NCBI RefSeq assembly: GCF_050916355.1
Contig: NZ_CP136946.1
Location: 248,001-312,000, forward strand
Origin: Jeongeupia wiesaeckerbachi
GTDB lineage: Bacteria > Pseudomonadota > Gammaproteobacteria > Burkholderiales > Chitinibacteraceae
Reading direction: 5' to 3'
DNA length: 64,000 bases
The translations under genes and the position numbers were made by a program. The notes under the pieces are model-generated. The model ran no database searches, had not been told where the DNA came from, and worked only from the letters and a program-made list of their open reading frames with translations. Below are positions 45,697-55,414 of the stretch, piece after piece; the stretch's first letter is position 1, and the number at the start of each line of letters is the position of its first letter.

Positions 45697-46983
45697 ATGC
45701 GCCGACTGCCCGCCCTGCTCTTCGCACTCGCCGTCGGCAGCGCCTGTGCCGCCGACATTGAAGTACTGCACTGGTGGACGTCGCCCGGAGAAGTCCGCGC
45801 GCTGCAGGAGCTGAGGCAGCGCGTCAATGCGGCCGGCTATCGCTGGAACGATTTCAGCGTCATCGGCGGTGGCGGCGAAAATGCGCTCAATGTCCTTCGC
45901 ACCCGAGCGAAGCTGGACAACCTGCCGACGGCCGCCGCCGTCGGCGGCGCGCAAGTGCGGGAGTGGGGCCGCCTGGGCCTGCTCGGCGACGTCAGCGTAA
46001 CCGCGCGCGCGCAGGACTGGCCGAACGTACTGCCGGCGGAGCTCGACGCCATGATCAAGATCGGTCCCCGCTATGTCGCGGTGCCGCTCGGCGTCGCCCG
46101 GATCAATATGATGTGGAGCAATGCGGCTGCTTTGCGCCGGGTCGGCGCTACACCACCGCAAAGCTGGGCCGAATTCTTTCCGATTGCAGAAAAGCTGCGC
46201 CGGGCTGGCATCGTACCGCTGGCCGTCGGCCAGCAGAACTGGCAACTGGCGACGCTGCTTGAGGCGGTAGTACTCGCCGAGGCGGGGCCGGAACGCTACC
46301 GCGAGATCTTCGTCACCCCTGTCCCCGGCGCAGGCCGCGATCCGCGTTTTATCCATGCGCTGTCGGTCTTCAAACGCCTCAAACCCTTCACCGACATGCC
46401 CAATATGCATAGAGGACGGGACTGGAGCCAGATCGCCGCCGAGGTCATCCACGGGCACGCGGCAATGACGGTGCTCGGCGACTGGGCCAAGGGCGAGTTT
46501 TCCGCAGCGGGCAAACAGGCGGGCCGCGATTACCTGTGCACGGCCGCGCCGGGCAGCGCGTCTGCGTTCAGCTTCGACACCGACTTGCTGGTCATGTTCA
46601 ACCCATCGGCCACCGCGCCCCAGCAGCAGGCACAGCAGGATCTGGCAAGGATCGCGATGTCGAAGGAAACGCAGGAAGCCTTCAATTTTTACAAAGGCAA
46701 TATTCCGGCCCGGGCCGACGTGACGCTCGAACGCTACGACGAATGCGCCCGTCTGTCGGCCCGTGCGTTTGCCGACAGCAGTCGCCGCAACACGCTGGTG
46801 CCATCGTGGGCGCACAATATGGCGCTGAGCGATGCCGCCCGAACGGCAGTGTTCGGCGTCGTCGGCCGTTTCTGGCGTAGCCCGGCGATGACCGCCGAAC
46901 AAGCCGCCCGACAGATCGAAGCCGCGATCGCGACGACGGACACGCCACAACGGGCTGCCGCGCCGCTTGAACGTCGTGGTTGA
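45697..46983 (+). CDS. Extracellular solute-binding protein, orphan sugar type
   Basis: A 428-residue periplasmic binding protein of the family-1 (carbohydrate) type, with signal peptide MRRLPALLFALAVGSACAA. Typical blocks are IEVLHWWTSPGEVRAL, NVLRTRAKLDNLPTAAAVGG, YVAVPLGVARINMMWSN and GHAAMTVLGDWAKGEF. It starts immediately after the ftsK stop (TAA then ATG), where Neisseriales relatives often carry lolA. No permease or ATPase genes accompany it, so the rest of the transporter must be elsewhere or it acts as a sensor. The rpmB promoter lies in its 3' end. Confidence 0.85.
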   Translation: MRRLPALLFALAVGSACAADIEVLHWWTSPGEVRALQELRQRVNAAGYRWNDFSVIGGGGENALNVLRTRAKLDNLPTAAAVGGAQVREWGRLGLLGDVSVTARAQDWPNVLPAELDAMIKIGPRYVAVPLGVARINMMWSNAAALRRVGATPPQSWAEFFPIAEKLRRAGIVPLAVGQQNWQLATLLEAVVLAEAGPERYREIFVTPVPGAGRDPRFIHALSVFKRLKPFTDMPNMHRGRDWSQIAAEVIHGHAAMTVLGDWAKGEFSAAGKQAGRDYLCTAAPGSASAFSFDTDLLVMFNPSATAPQQQAQQDLARIAMSKETQEAFNFYKGNIPARADVTLERYDECARLSARAFADSSRRNTLVPSWAHNMALSDAARTAVFGVVGRFWRSPAMTAEQAARQIEAAIATTDTPQRAAAPLERRG

Positions 46984-46996
46984 TTCATGCTATAAA
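46967..46996 (+). promoter_or_regulatory. Promoter of rpmB-rpmG
   Basis: TTGAAC (46967-46972) and TATAAA (46991-46996) are 18 bp apart, inside and just after the 3' end of the solute-binding protein gene. The rpmB ATG is 36 bp after the -10 box. Confidence 0.6.
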
Positions 46997-47031
46997 TCCG
47001 GTTTTTCTCAGAAGTCAGGGAATACCTAACC

Positions 47032-47265
47032 ATGGCACGAGTATGCAAAGTCACCGGCAAGCGCCCGATGACCGGGAACAATGTTTCCCACGCCAACAAC
47101 AAGACCAAGCGTCGCTTCCTTCCGAACCTGCAATCCCGTCGTTTCTGGGTTGAAAGCGAAAACCGCTGGGTTCGCCTGCGCGTTTCCAACGCAGCGCTGC
47201 GCACCATCGACAAGAACGGCATCGAGTCCGTCCTGGCCGACCTGCGCGCCCGCGGCGAACTGTAA
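47032..47265 (+). CDS. rpmB: 50S ribosomal protein L28
   Basis: A 77-residue ribosomal protein. ARVCKVTGKRPMTGNNVSHA and KTKRRFLPNLQSRRFW are diagnostic of L28. Start ATG at 47032 follows its own promoter. It is paired with rpmG 16 bp downstream, as in most proteobacteria. Confidence 0.98.
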   Translation: MARVCKVTGKRPMTGNNVSHANNKTKRRFLPNLQSRRFWVESENRWVRLRVSNAALRTIDKNGIESVLADLRARGEL

Positions 47266-47281
47266 TCAGAGGTGAATGACC

Positions 47282-47437
47282 ATGCGTGAAAAGATCAAGC
47301 TCGAATCGAGCGCCGGTACCGGCCACTTCTACACCACCACCAAGAACAAGCGCACCATGCCGGAAAAGATGGAGATCAAGAAGTTCGATCCCGTCGTCCG
47401 CAAGCATGTGATGTACAAGGAAACCAAGCTTAAATAA
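47282..47437 (+). CDS. rpmG: 50S ribosomal protein L33
   Basis: A 51-residue ribosomal protein: MREKIKLESSAGTGHFYTTT, then KNKRT and KFDPVVRKHVMYKETKLK, all diagnostic of L33. It is the Cys-free type, without the zinc-binding cysteines. A terminator follows 27 bp later. Confidence 0.98.
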   Translation: MREKIKLESSAGTGHFYTTTKNKRTMPEKMEIKKFDPVVRKHVMYKETKLK

Positions 47438-47464
47438 GCTGGTTCCGCTGGTGACACATACTCG

Positions 47465-47495
47465 AAACCCCGCTGCCAAAGCGGGGTTTTTGTTT
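47465..47495 (+). terminator. Terminator after rpmG
   Basis: A 9-bp stem aaaccccgc / gcggggttt with loop tgccaaa runs into ttgttt. Confidence 0.9.
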
Positions 47496-47534
47496 GAGTA
47501 CCCCTAACCGATTTGCAACACCAAGGACGATACG

Positions 47535-47714
47535 ATGCCGATCAACCACTTTGACCTGCAAAAATTTGCCGGCGTGAAAATCAAGGACGCCATCCGCAAG
47601 AAGGGTTCGCCCGACCGTTTCGGCAAGGCGTCAACCGCCGAGCAGGACGCCGACGGCAAGGCCAAGACCTCGCTGATGGGCAAACTGCTCAAGCAGCACG
47701 TCGAACCGAAGTAA
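47535..47714 (+). CDS. Small conserved-looking protein, unknown function
   Basis: A 59-residue hydrophilic, basic protein (MPINHFDLQKFAGVKIKDAI, then KKGSPDRFGKAST and MGKLLKQHVEPK). It has a possible ribosome site (AAGGACGA) 4 bp before the ATG and codon use like its neighbours. It has no signal peptide or membrane segment. It lies between the rpmG terminator and the convergent lysR gene, 3 bp from the lysR stop. I do not recognise a family; the clean start and lysine-rich helical composition favour a real gene. Confidence 0.65.
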   Translation: MPINHFDLQKFAGVKIKDAIRKKGSPDRFGKASTAEQDADGKAKTSLMGKLLKQHVEPK

Positions 47715-47717
47715 GGG

Positions 47718-48608
47718 CTACTCGGACGGCTGCCAGACTTCGAGCAAGGTATCGCGCAACATCGTCACCAGCGGATCGTTTTCACGCTCGGCCGAATAGA
47801 CGAACTGCAGCGGTGCGCTGGTCACGCAGTCGCCGCCGCGCCACAGCACGATCGAGCCGTCGGCGGCAAAACGCTTTGCAGTCCGTTCGGCGAGAATCGC
47901 CACACCCAGCCCGGCCTTGACGAGTTCGAGCAGCGTCGCTTCCTCGTCGAATTCGCCGAACTTGCGTGGCGCCACATTCTGCGCACGCCACAACTCCTGG
48001 GTAATCGACGACAGGCTGTTGAACTGCGACAGCCCCAGCCACGGCACCTTGGCCAATGACTCCCAGTCGTCGCCGGCCAACTGCGGCGCCAGCTGCGGCG
48101 GCAAGGCCACGCAGAAGCCGATTTCGGTCAGCGGCAGATTGTTGACGTTCTGGTACGGGTTGCGACCAAGATAGAAACCGCCGTCGAGCGTCTTCTTGCG
48201 CACTTCATTGAGGATGCCGCCGGAAATGCCGTGCGTGGTCTGCACCGTCAACAGCGGGTAGCGGCTGCGCAAGCGGGCGAGCCACGGCCCGAGCTTGAGC
48301 CGCGCCGGCACGCCGATGGTGCCGATCTTGACCTTGCCCTTCGGTTCGCCCGACAGGGCCTTGGCCTTGTGCTGCATACCGCGCGACAGCGCGAGGATGC
48401 GTTCGGCTTCGGGCAGGATGTCCTTGGCCGCCTCGGTCAGCTGCACGCCGCCCGGATAGCGCTCGAACAGCGCGACACCGAGCTCCTCCTCCAGCGCCTT
48501 GATCTGCGCGGTCACCGCCGGTTGCGACAGGTGGAGCAGTTCGGCAGCCTGTGTCAGGTGCCCCTGCTGCGCCACCGCGACGAAAGTACGCAATTGATAC
48601 AGTTCCAT
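47718..48608 (-). CDS. LysR-family regulator, probable control of acetate genes
   Basis: A 296-residue LysR regulator. The helix-turn-helix is at residues 1-60 (MELYQLRTFVAVAQQGHLTQ, SQPAVTAQIKALEEELGVALFER). The effector domain starts near residue 90 (VKIGTIGVPARLKLGPWLARL). The start is the ATG at 48608, where the LysR N-terminus begins; the frame is open for 26 more codons. It is divergent from the DUF485-actP operon. The intergenic region contains TGAT-N7-ATCA, a LysR-type T-N11-A box repeated before acsA, so regulation of acetate uptake and activation is a strong inference. Confidence 0.88.
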   Translation of the reverse strand: MELYQLRTFVAVAQQGHLTQAAELLHLSQPAVTAQIKALEEELGVALFERYPGGVQLTEAAKDILPEAERILALSRGMQHKAKALSGEPKGKVKIGTIGVPARLKLGPWLARLRSRYPLLTVQTTHGISGGILNEVRKKTLDGGFYLGRNPYQNVNNLPLTEIGFCVALPPQLAPQLAGDDWESLAKVPWLGLSQFNSLSSITQELWRAQNVAPRKFGEFDEEATLLELVKAGLGVAILAERTAKRFAADGSIVLWRGGDCVTSAPLQFVYSAERENDPLVTMLRDTLLEVWQPSE

Positions 48609-48715
48609 GCGGCCGATTATCCCGCAATCTGCGGTTTTGGGTCGATCCTGCGACAAACGAATGTAGTCGCAACGCCGCAATTTCACTCAATACAGTAAGA
48701 CTCGTGCAACGCGGC

Positions 48716-48741
48716 ATCAGAAATGCTGATTCCCCGCATCA
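48716..48741. promoter_or_regulatory. LysR-type operator upstream of DUF485-actP
   Basis: Three alternating half-sites, ATCA-N7-TGAT-N7-ATCA, with centres 11 bp apart. The stretch 48726-48745 (CTGATTCCCCGCATCAAAAA) matches 51059-51078 before acsA at 18 of 20 positions. It lies 108-133 bp before lysR and about 160 bp before the DUF485 gene, placing it to control both directions. Confidence 0.7.
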
Positions 48742-48902
48742 AAAATTGCAATTAGCCCACGCCCGGCATGCGCCATAGAGTGCGTCACTAAGCGTGACCC
48801 TTTGTATCCGGCATCGTCATTCGACGGACCAAAGTACAGCGGACACGGTTAAAAAGCCGCAGTCGCCGGGCGCCGCCGGCATCGACTATCAGGAGGGACA
48901 GC

Positions 48903-49214
48903 ATGGATGAAGCACTGATTCAGCGTATCCAGAACAATCCAAAGTTCCAGGAGCTGCAACACAAGAAGACCAGCCTGAGCTGGCTGCTTTCGATCGTGAT
49001 GCTCGTGATTTACTACGGGCTGATTCTGATGATCGCTTTTTCCCCCAAGACGCTCGGCACGCCGCTTTCCGCCGGCAGCGTCACCACCATCGGCATCCCG
49101 CTCGGGTTGCTCGTCATCATTTCGGCCTTCGTGCTGACCGGCATCTATGTCCGTCGCGCCAACACCGAGTTCGACCAGCTCAATCGCGAGCTCATCGAGG
49201 AGACCCGCCAATGA
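48903..49214 (+). CDS. DUF485 membrane protein (YjcH), actP partner
   Basis: A 103-residue protein with two membrane helices (residues about 26-45 and 62-82) and charged ends (IQRIQNNPKFQELQHKKTSL, RRANTEFDQLNRELIEETRQ), the DUF485 pattern of E. coli YjcH. In E. coli acs-yjcH-actP form one operon. Here it heads actP, whose ATG overlaps its stop by 4 bp. A good ribosome site AGGAGG precedes it. Confidence 0.92.
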   Translation: MDEALIQRIQNNPKFQELQHKKTSLSWLLSIVMLVIYYGLILMIAFSPKTLGTPLSAGSVTTIGIPLGLLVIISAFVLTGIYVRRANTEFDQLNRELIEETRQ

Positions 49215-50902
49215 TGCAGCGTCTTTCCACCCGCCTGGCATTGGCCGGCATGGCACTGTGTGCCAGTTTGCCGACTTGGGCCGCTGGCGCGATCGAAGGT
49301 CAGGTCAAGCAGCGCGACCTGAACTGGCACGCGATCATCATGTTCGTGCTTTTCGTCGTTTTCACCCTGGCCATCACCTACTGGGCGGCACGCCGCACCC
49401 GTTCGGCCAAGGACTTCTACGCGGCCGGCGGCGGCATCACCGGCTTCCAGAACGGCCTGGCCATTGCTGGCGACTATATGTCGGCGGCGTCCTTCCTCGG
49501 CATTTCGGCGCTGGTGATGGGCAGTGGCTACGACGGCCTGATCTACTCGATCGGCTTTCTGGTCGGCTGGCCGCTGATCACCTTCCTCGTCGCCGAACGG
49601 CTGCGTAACCTCGGCAAATACACCTTCGCCGACGTTGCCTCGTACCGGCTGAGCCAGACGCCGGTGCGCTGCTTCGCAGCGGTCGGCACGCTCGTCACCG
49701 TCTTGCTGTACCTGATCGCGCAGATGGTCGGCGCCGGCAAGCTGATCCAGCTGCTGTTCGGCATGAGCTACAGCTCGGCCGTGCTGATCGTCGGCGTGCT
49801 GATGGTGATGTATGTGACCTTCGGCGGCATGCTGGCGACGACCTGGGTGCAGATCATCAAGGCGGTGCTGCTGCTCTGCGGTGCGACCTTCATGGCCTTC
49901 ATGGTGCTGGCCGCCAGCGGTTTCAGCTTTGAAACCATGTTCGCGACCGCCGTGGCAACGCATCCGAAGGGCATCGACATCATGAGCCCGGGCGGCCTGG
50001 TGAAGAACCCGATCGATGCGATCTCGCTCGGCGTCGGTCTGATGTTCGGTACCGCCGGCCTGCCGCACATCCTGATGCGCTTCTTCACCGTGAAGGACGC
50101 CAAGGAAGCACGCAAATCGGTGTTCTACGCGACCGGCTTCATCGGCTACTTCTACATCCTGACCTTCATCATCGGCTTCGGCGCGATCATGCTGGTGCTG
50201 GGTCGTCCGGAGTACACCGAAACCATCATGAAGGACGGCCTGCCCGTCTCGCAATTGATCGGTGGCGCCAATATGGCGGCGGTGCATCTGGCCAACGCGG
50301 TGGGCGGCGACTTCTTCCTCGGCTTCATCTCGGCCGTGGCCTTCGCCACCATCCTCGCCGTGGTGTCGGGTCTGACGCTGTCGGGCGCCTCGGCGGTATC
50401 GCACGATCTGTACGCCAACGTGTTCGCTCGCGGCCGTGCCGACGAAGCGCATGAAATCCGCGTATCGAAGATGGCGACCATCGCGCTGGGCGTGCTGGCC
50501 ATCCTGCTCGGCATTGCCTTCGAGAAACAGAACGTCGCCTTCATGGTCGGCCTTGCATTCTCGATCGCCGCATCGGCCAACTTCCCGGTGTTGTTCATGT
50601 CGATGTTCTGGAAGGGTCTGACCACCCGCGGTGCCGTCGTCGGCGGCGCGGCCGGCCTGATCTGCGCCATCCTGATGATCGTGTTCGGCCCGACCGTGTG
50701 GGTGAAGGTGCTCGGCAACGCCGCGGCCATCTTCCCGTACGACAATCCGTCGATCTTCTCGATGCCGCTGGCGTTCTTCGTCACCTGGCTGGTGTCGACG
50801 CTCGACAAGAGCGAATCGGCTGCACGCGAGAAAGCACTGTTCCTGCCGCAGTTCATCCGTTCGATGACCGGCATCGGCGCAGAAGGTGCTGCCAAGCACT
50901 AA
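49211..50902 (+). CDS. actP: Cation/acetate symporter ActP
   Basis: A 563-residue sodium-solute symporter with a signal-like N-terminus (MMQRLSTRLALAGMALCASL) and about thirteen membrane helices. Family blocks are AKDFYAAGGGITGFQNGLAIAGDYMSAASFLG, YTFADVASYRLSQTPVRC and LSGASAVSHDLYANV. It takes up acetate and similar short carboxylates. It overlaps the DUF485 gene by 4 bp and is followed by a strong terminator, separating it from acsA. Confidence 0.95.
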   Translation: MMQRLSTRLALAGMALCASLPTWAAGAIEGQVKQRDLNWHAIIMFVLFVVFTLAITYWAARRTRSAKDFYAAGGGITGFQNGLAIAGDYMSAASFLGISALVMGSGYDGLIYSIGFLVGWPLITFLVAERLRNLGKYTFADVASYRLSQTPVRCFAAVGTLVTVLLYLIAQMVGAGKLIQLLFGMSYSSAVLIVGVLMVMYVTFGGMLATTWVQIIKAVLLLCGATFMAFMVLAASGFSFETMFATAVATHPKGIDIMSPGGLVKNPIDAISLGVGLMFGTAGLPHILMRFFTVKDAKEARKSVFYATGFIGYFYILTFIIGFGAIMLVLGRPEYTETIMKDGLPVSQLIGGANMAAVHLANAVGGDFFLGFISAVAFATILAVVSGLTLSGASAVSHDLYANVFARGRADEAHEIRVSKMATIALGVLAILLGIAFEKQNVAFMVGLAFSIAASANFPVLFMSMFWKGLTTRGAVVGGAAGLICAILMIVFGPTVWVKVLGNAAAIFPYDNPSIFSMPLAFFVTWLVSTLDKSESAAREKALFLPQFIRSMTGIGAEGAAKH

Positions 50903-50918
50903 GCCCCGAAGCCCTGGA

Positions 50919-50945
50919 ACGCCCCGCCCCGTGCGGGGCGTTTTT
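50919..50945 (+). terminator. Terminator after actP
   Basis: The stem acgccccg / cggggcgt with a short loop is followed by ttttt, 17 bp after the actP stop. Confidence 0.9.
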
Positions 50946-51048
50946 CATGGTGCACGACGCCGCACGCAACACCGACGCGGCCAGCTCAATGCGGACACAA
51001 CACCATCGAGCCGAACGCACTCGCCGCTGATCCGGATTCCGCCACCAC

Positions 51049-51074
51049 ATCAGCGGAACTGATTCCGCGCATCA
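51049..51074. promoter_or_regulatory. LysR-type operator upstream of acsA
   Basis: The same ATCA-N7-TGAT-N7-ATCA array as at 48716, 87-112 bp before the acsA start. A further TGAT at 51028 is two helical turns away. The 20-mer from 51059 differs from the actP-side one at two positions only. Confidence 0.7.
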
Positions 51075-51160
51075 GAAAACACGATTGGCTTTGCTTTTCC
51101 CACGGCTTTACAGTCCCCTTATCGCATTTTTACTTACTGCACTGGCAAGAAGGAGCAAGC

Positions 51161-53131
<1,971 letters not shown>

Positions 53132-53157
53132 TCCCCACGTTCACGGCAGCACTTCAG

Positions 53158-53182
53158 CCCCACCTTGCGGTGGGGTTTTTTT
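53158..53182 (+). terminator. Terminator after acsA
   Basis: A 7-bp stem ccccacc / ggtgggg with loop ttgc, followed by eight T. Confidence 0.92.
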
Positions 53183-53203
53183 TCGCCCCGGCCGGCTATC
53201 GCC

Positions 53204-54076
53204 CTAGCCACCGCCTGCCGGCGCCTGTTTCAGCGCTTGCAGCAGCTCGCCGGGGCTGATGTCGAAATGCCGGCGAAAACGGCGAGAAAAACTGGCGACC
53301 TCCTGATAGCCGACCTGCTCCGCCACCGCAGCGACGTTGCCGGCGCCGGCAACGAGCAGCTCGCGCGCCCGGAGCATGCGCTGCCGGATGATCAGCTGCT
53401 GTGGCGTCGCCTCCAGATGCCGGACGCACAGCCGGTGCAGATGCGCCGCGCTGGTGCCATACGCCCTTGCGAAGCTGTCTACCCGCCAGTCCTGTGCCGG
53501 AGATTGCCGCACCGGTTCGAACACCGCCTGCAACCGGGCCGCGATCGCCTCATCGGCATGACAGGCCAGCGCCCGGCGGAACATGTCGACCGCCAGCAGC
53601 AAGGTCTGAGCGGCAAAGCCGGAGCGGCCAAGCTGCGCCTCGGCACACAGCACGCTCACGACCCGGTACAGGCTCTCGGCGTGCAGCAGCGGCCGTACGC
53701 TGACTGGACCACCGGCCAGCGACTGCCATTCGGCTACATCGTTGATCAAGAACCACGCCAGTCGCCACGGCATGCCGACCGAGCGAAAGCCGCTGTGGCC
53801 GCCGGCCGGCAGGATCGCCATCTGGCCCGGACCGAGCGTCAGCAGCTTGTCGCCGCCGGTCACCACGCCCTCACCATCGACACCGAGCAGTACGACGTGG
53901 AACGGCGCGCCGATCCGCTCGACGTGCAGGCGGCCCTCGACCTCGGAATGACCGACAAGCAACAGTTCATGCTCGCCGAGCGCGCGCAGATGCGGTTGGT
54001 GGAAGATCCGCGCGCCGACCGACCATTGCCGGGTTCCCTCGCCCACATCGAGCATTTCCTGATAGATCGTCGACAT
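53204..54076 (-). CDS. AraC-family regulator
   Basis: A 290-residue regulator with a cupin-like N-terminal sensor (residues about 15-150, GARIFHQPHLRALGEHELLLVGH, LGPGQMAILPAGGHSG) and two C-terminal AraC helix-turn-helix motifs (DSFARAYGTSAAHLHRLC, VAAVAEQVGYQEVASFSRRFRRHF). The start at 54076 (MSTIYQEM) is chosen over an upstream ATG at 54130 because the latter extension is unlike family members. It is divergent from the GH18 gene, which it may control; the inducer is unknown. Confidence 0.85.
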   Translation of the reverse strand: MSTIYQEMLDVGEGTRQWSVGARIFHQPHLRALGEHELLLVGHSEVEGRLHVERIGAPFHVVLLGVDGEGVVTGGDKLLTLGPGQMAILPAGGHSGFRSVGMPWRLAWFLINDVAEWQSLAGGPVSVRPLLHAESLYRVVSVLCAEAQLGRSGFAAQTLLLAVDMFRRALACHADEAIAARLQAVFEPVRQSPAQDWRVDSFARAYGTSAAHLHRLCVRHLEATPQQLIIRQRMLRARELLVAGAGNVAAVAEQVGYQEVASFSRRFRRHFDISPGELLQALKQAPAGGG

Positions 54077-54159
54077 CGCGCCGTCCGTGCTGGATTCGAA
54101 CAAAATAACAATCAGATTGCGACATTCCATTGCGGAACTCAATTGCTTAACTTGGCCAG

Positions 54160-54183
54160 TTGCAGCCCAACTTGCAGCCCAAC
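54160..54183. repeat. 12-bp tandem duplication upstream of the GH18 gene
   Basis: ttgcagcccaac occurs twice in direct tandem (54160-54171 and 54172-54183), followed by a partial third unit ccaac and the AAGGAG ribosome site. It sits in the leader of the GH18 gene. Confidence 0.9.
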
Positions 54184-54200
54184 CCAACAAGGAGTGCCCG

Positions 54201-55382
54201 ATGTCGCGTTACCTGCCGCTGTTCCTGTTGCCCGTCCTCAGCGCTTGCGCCACCGGCCCGAGCCAGCCGGTCGATACTCCCAAGCTGATTTCCTATCTGC
54301 CGACCTGGCAAACCGATGCCGAGCGGACCCGCGGCGCCGCCGTGCTGCCCGGGCTCGATGTCGGCATCTACTCCTTCCTGCTGGTGAAGCCGGACGGCAC
54401 CGCCTTCATCGATGCCAAGAACATCGACGCCGCGAAGCAATGGAAGGCGGCGTTCGAGAAGGCCCGGGTCAAGAACCCGAAGCTCGCCTGCCAGTGGGCG
54501 ATCGGCGGCTGGAGCGGATCGCGCAATATCGCCAAGGTCGCGCAGACCGATGCCGGCCGGATCCGGCTGGCGCAGACCTCGGTCGCGATCATGCGCGACT
54601 ACGACTGTCAGGGCCTCGACCTCGACTGGGAGCACCCGGTCACCGGTGGCGACTACGTGTCCGACGCCTCGCCCGCCGACCGCGACAACTACACCAGGCT
54701 GTTGCAGACGCTACGCAGCGAGCTCGACAAGCGCGGCAAGGCCGACGGCGCGCAGTACCTGCTGACGGCGGCGATCCCCGGCACCAACGGCGGCTGGGGG
54801 TCGTCGGGCTACGATCTGCCGGCGGCGGCCAAGCTGCTCGACTGGGTCAACCTGATGAGCTACGACTTCTACGGTGCATGGAGCCCGCGCGCCGGCCTGC
54901 ATGCGGCGCTGTACCCGACGCCGGGCGAGGCCGACGCCAGTGTCCTCAACGGCGACGGCGGCGTGAAGTACTTCATCGCGCAAGGCTTCAAGCCGTCGCA
55001 ACTGGTCCTTGGCGTGCCGTTCTACGCGCGCGGTCAGGGCAACGTCGAGCCGGGTCCGAACGGCGACGGCCTGGCCCAGCCGTCCAAGGGTCCGGGCCTG
55101 CTCGACGATGCCGAGCCCGGCACCGCCAAGTACTCGACCGCCGTTGCGACGCTGATCGGCAAGCCCGGCTGGCAGTCGTTCCGCAGCAAGGCCGCCGGCG
55201 ATGCACCGTATCTGTACAACGCCGATCTGAAACAGCTGGTCAGCTACGACGACGCGGTCTCGCTGCGGGCCAAGGCCGGCTACGTGAAGGCCAACGGCCT
55301 CGGCGGCGTCATGATCTGGGAGCTGACGCAGGATGACGCCGACCACACGCTGTGGCGGGCGCTGAAGGGCGCGCTGAAATAG
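54201..55382 (+). CDS. GH18-family chitinase-like lipoprotein
   Basis: A 393-residue glycoside hydrolase family 18 protein. The signal peptide ends in lipobox LLSAC-like VLSAC with the acylated cysteine at residue 16, so it is membrane-anchored. Strand 1 is PKLISYLPTWQ; WAIGGWSGS is the SxGG-type motif. The catalytic site is QGLDLDWEHP at residues 137-146, where the usual DGxDxDWE motif has Gln137 in place of the first Asp while Asp140, Asp142 and catalytic Glu144 are kept. MSYDFYGAWS and IWELTQDD complete the family features. AAGGAG precedes the ATG. Likely a periplasmic or surface chitooligosaccharide hydrolase. Confidence 0.88.
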   Translation: MSRYLPLFLLPVLSACATGPSQPVDTPKLISYLPTWQTDAERTRGAAVLPGLDVGIYSFLLVKPDGTAFIDAKNIDAAKQWKAAFEKARVKNPKLACQWAIGGWSGSRNIAKVAQTDAGRIRLAQTSVAIMRDYDCQGLDLDWEHPVTGGDYVSDASPADRDNYTRLLQTLRSELDKRGKADGAQYLLTAAIPGTNGGWGSSGYDLPAAAKLLDWVNLMSYDFYGAWSPRAGLHAALYPTPGEADASVLNGDGGVKYFIAQGFKPSQLVLGVPFYARGQGNVEPGPNGDGLAQPSKGPGLLDDAEPGTAKYSTAVATLIGKPGWQSFRSKAAGDAPYLYNADLKQLVSYDDAVSLRAKAGYVKANGLGGVMIWELTQDDADHTLWRALKGALK

Positions 55383-55414
55383 CCACGCCGGCTGAATGCT
55401 GGACAGACTTCGCG

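Noticed and set aside
44512..46950. An 812-codon frame on the minus strand
   Set aside because: Antisense to ftsK and the solute-binding gene; shadow composition and no plausible start.
54160..54183. A CRISPR array
   Set aside because: Only two 12-bp units without spacers; no cas genes anywhere in the window.
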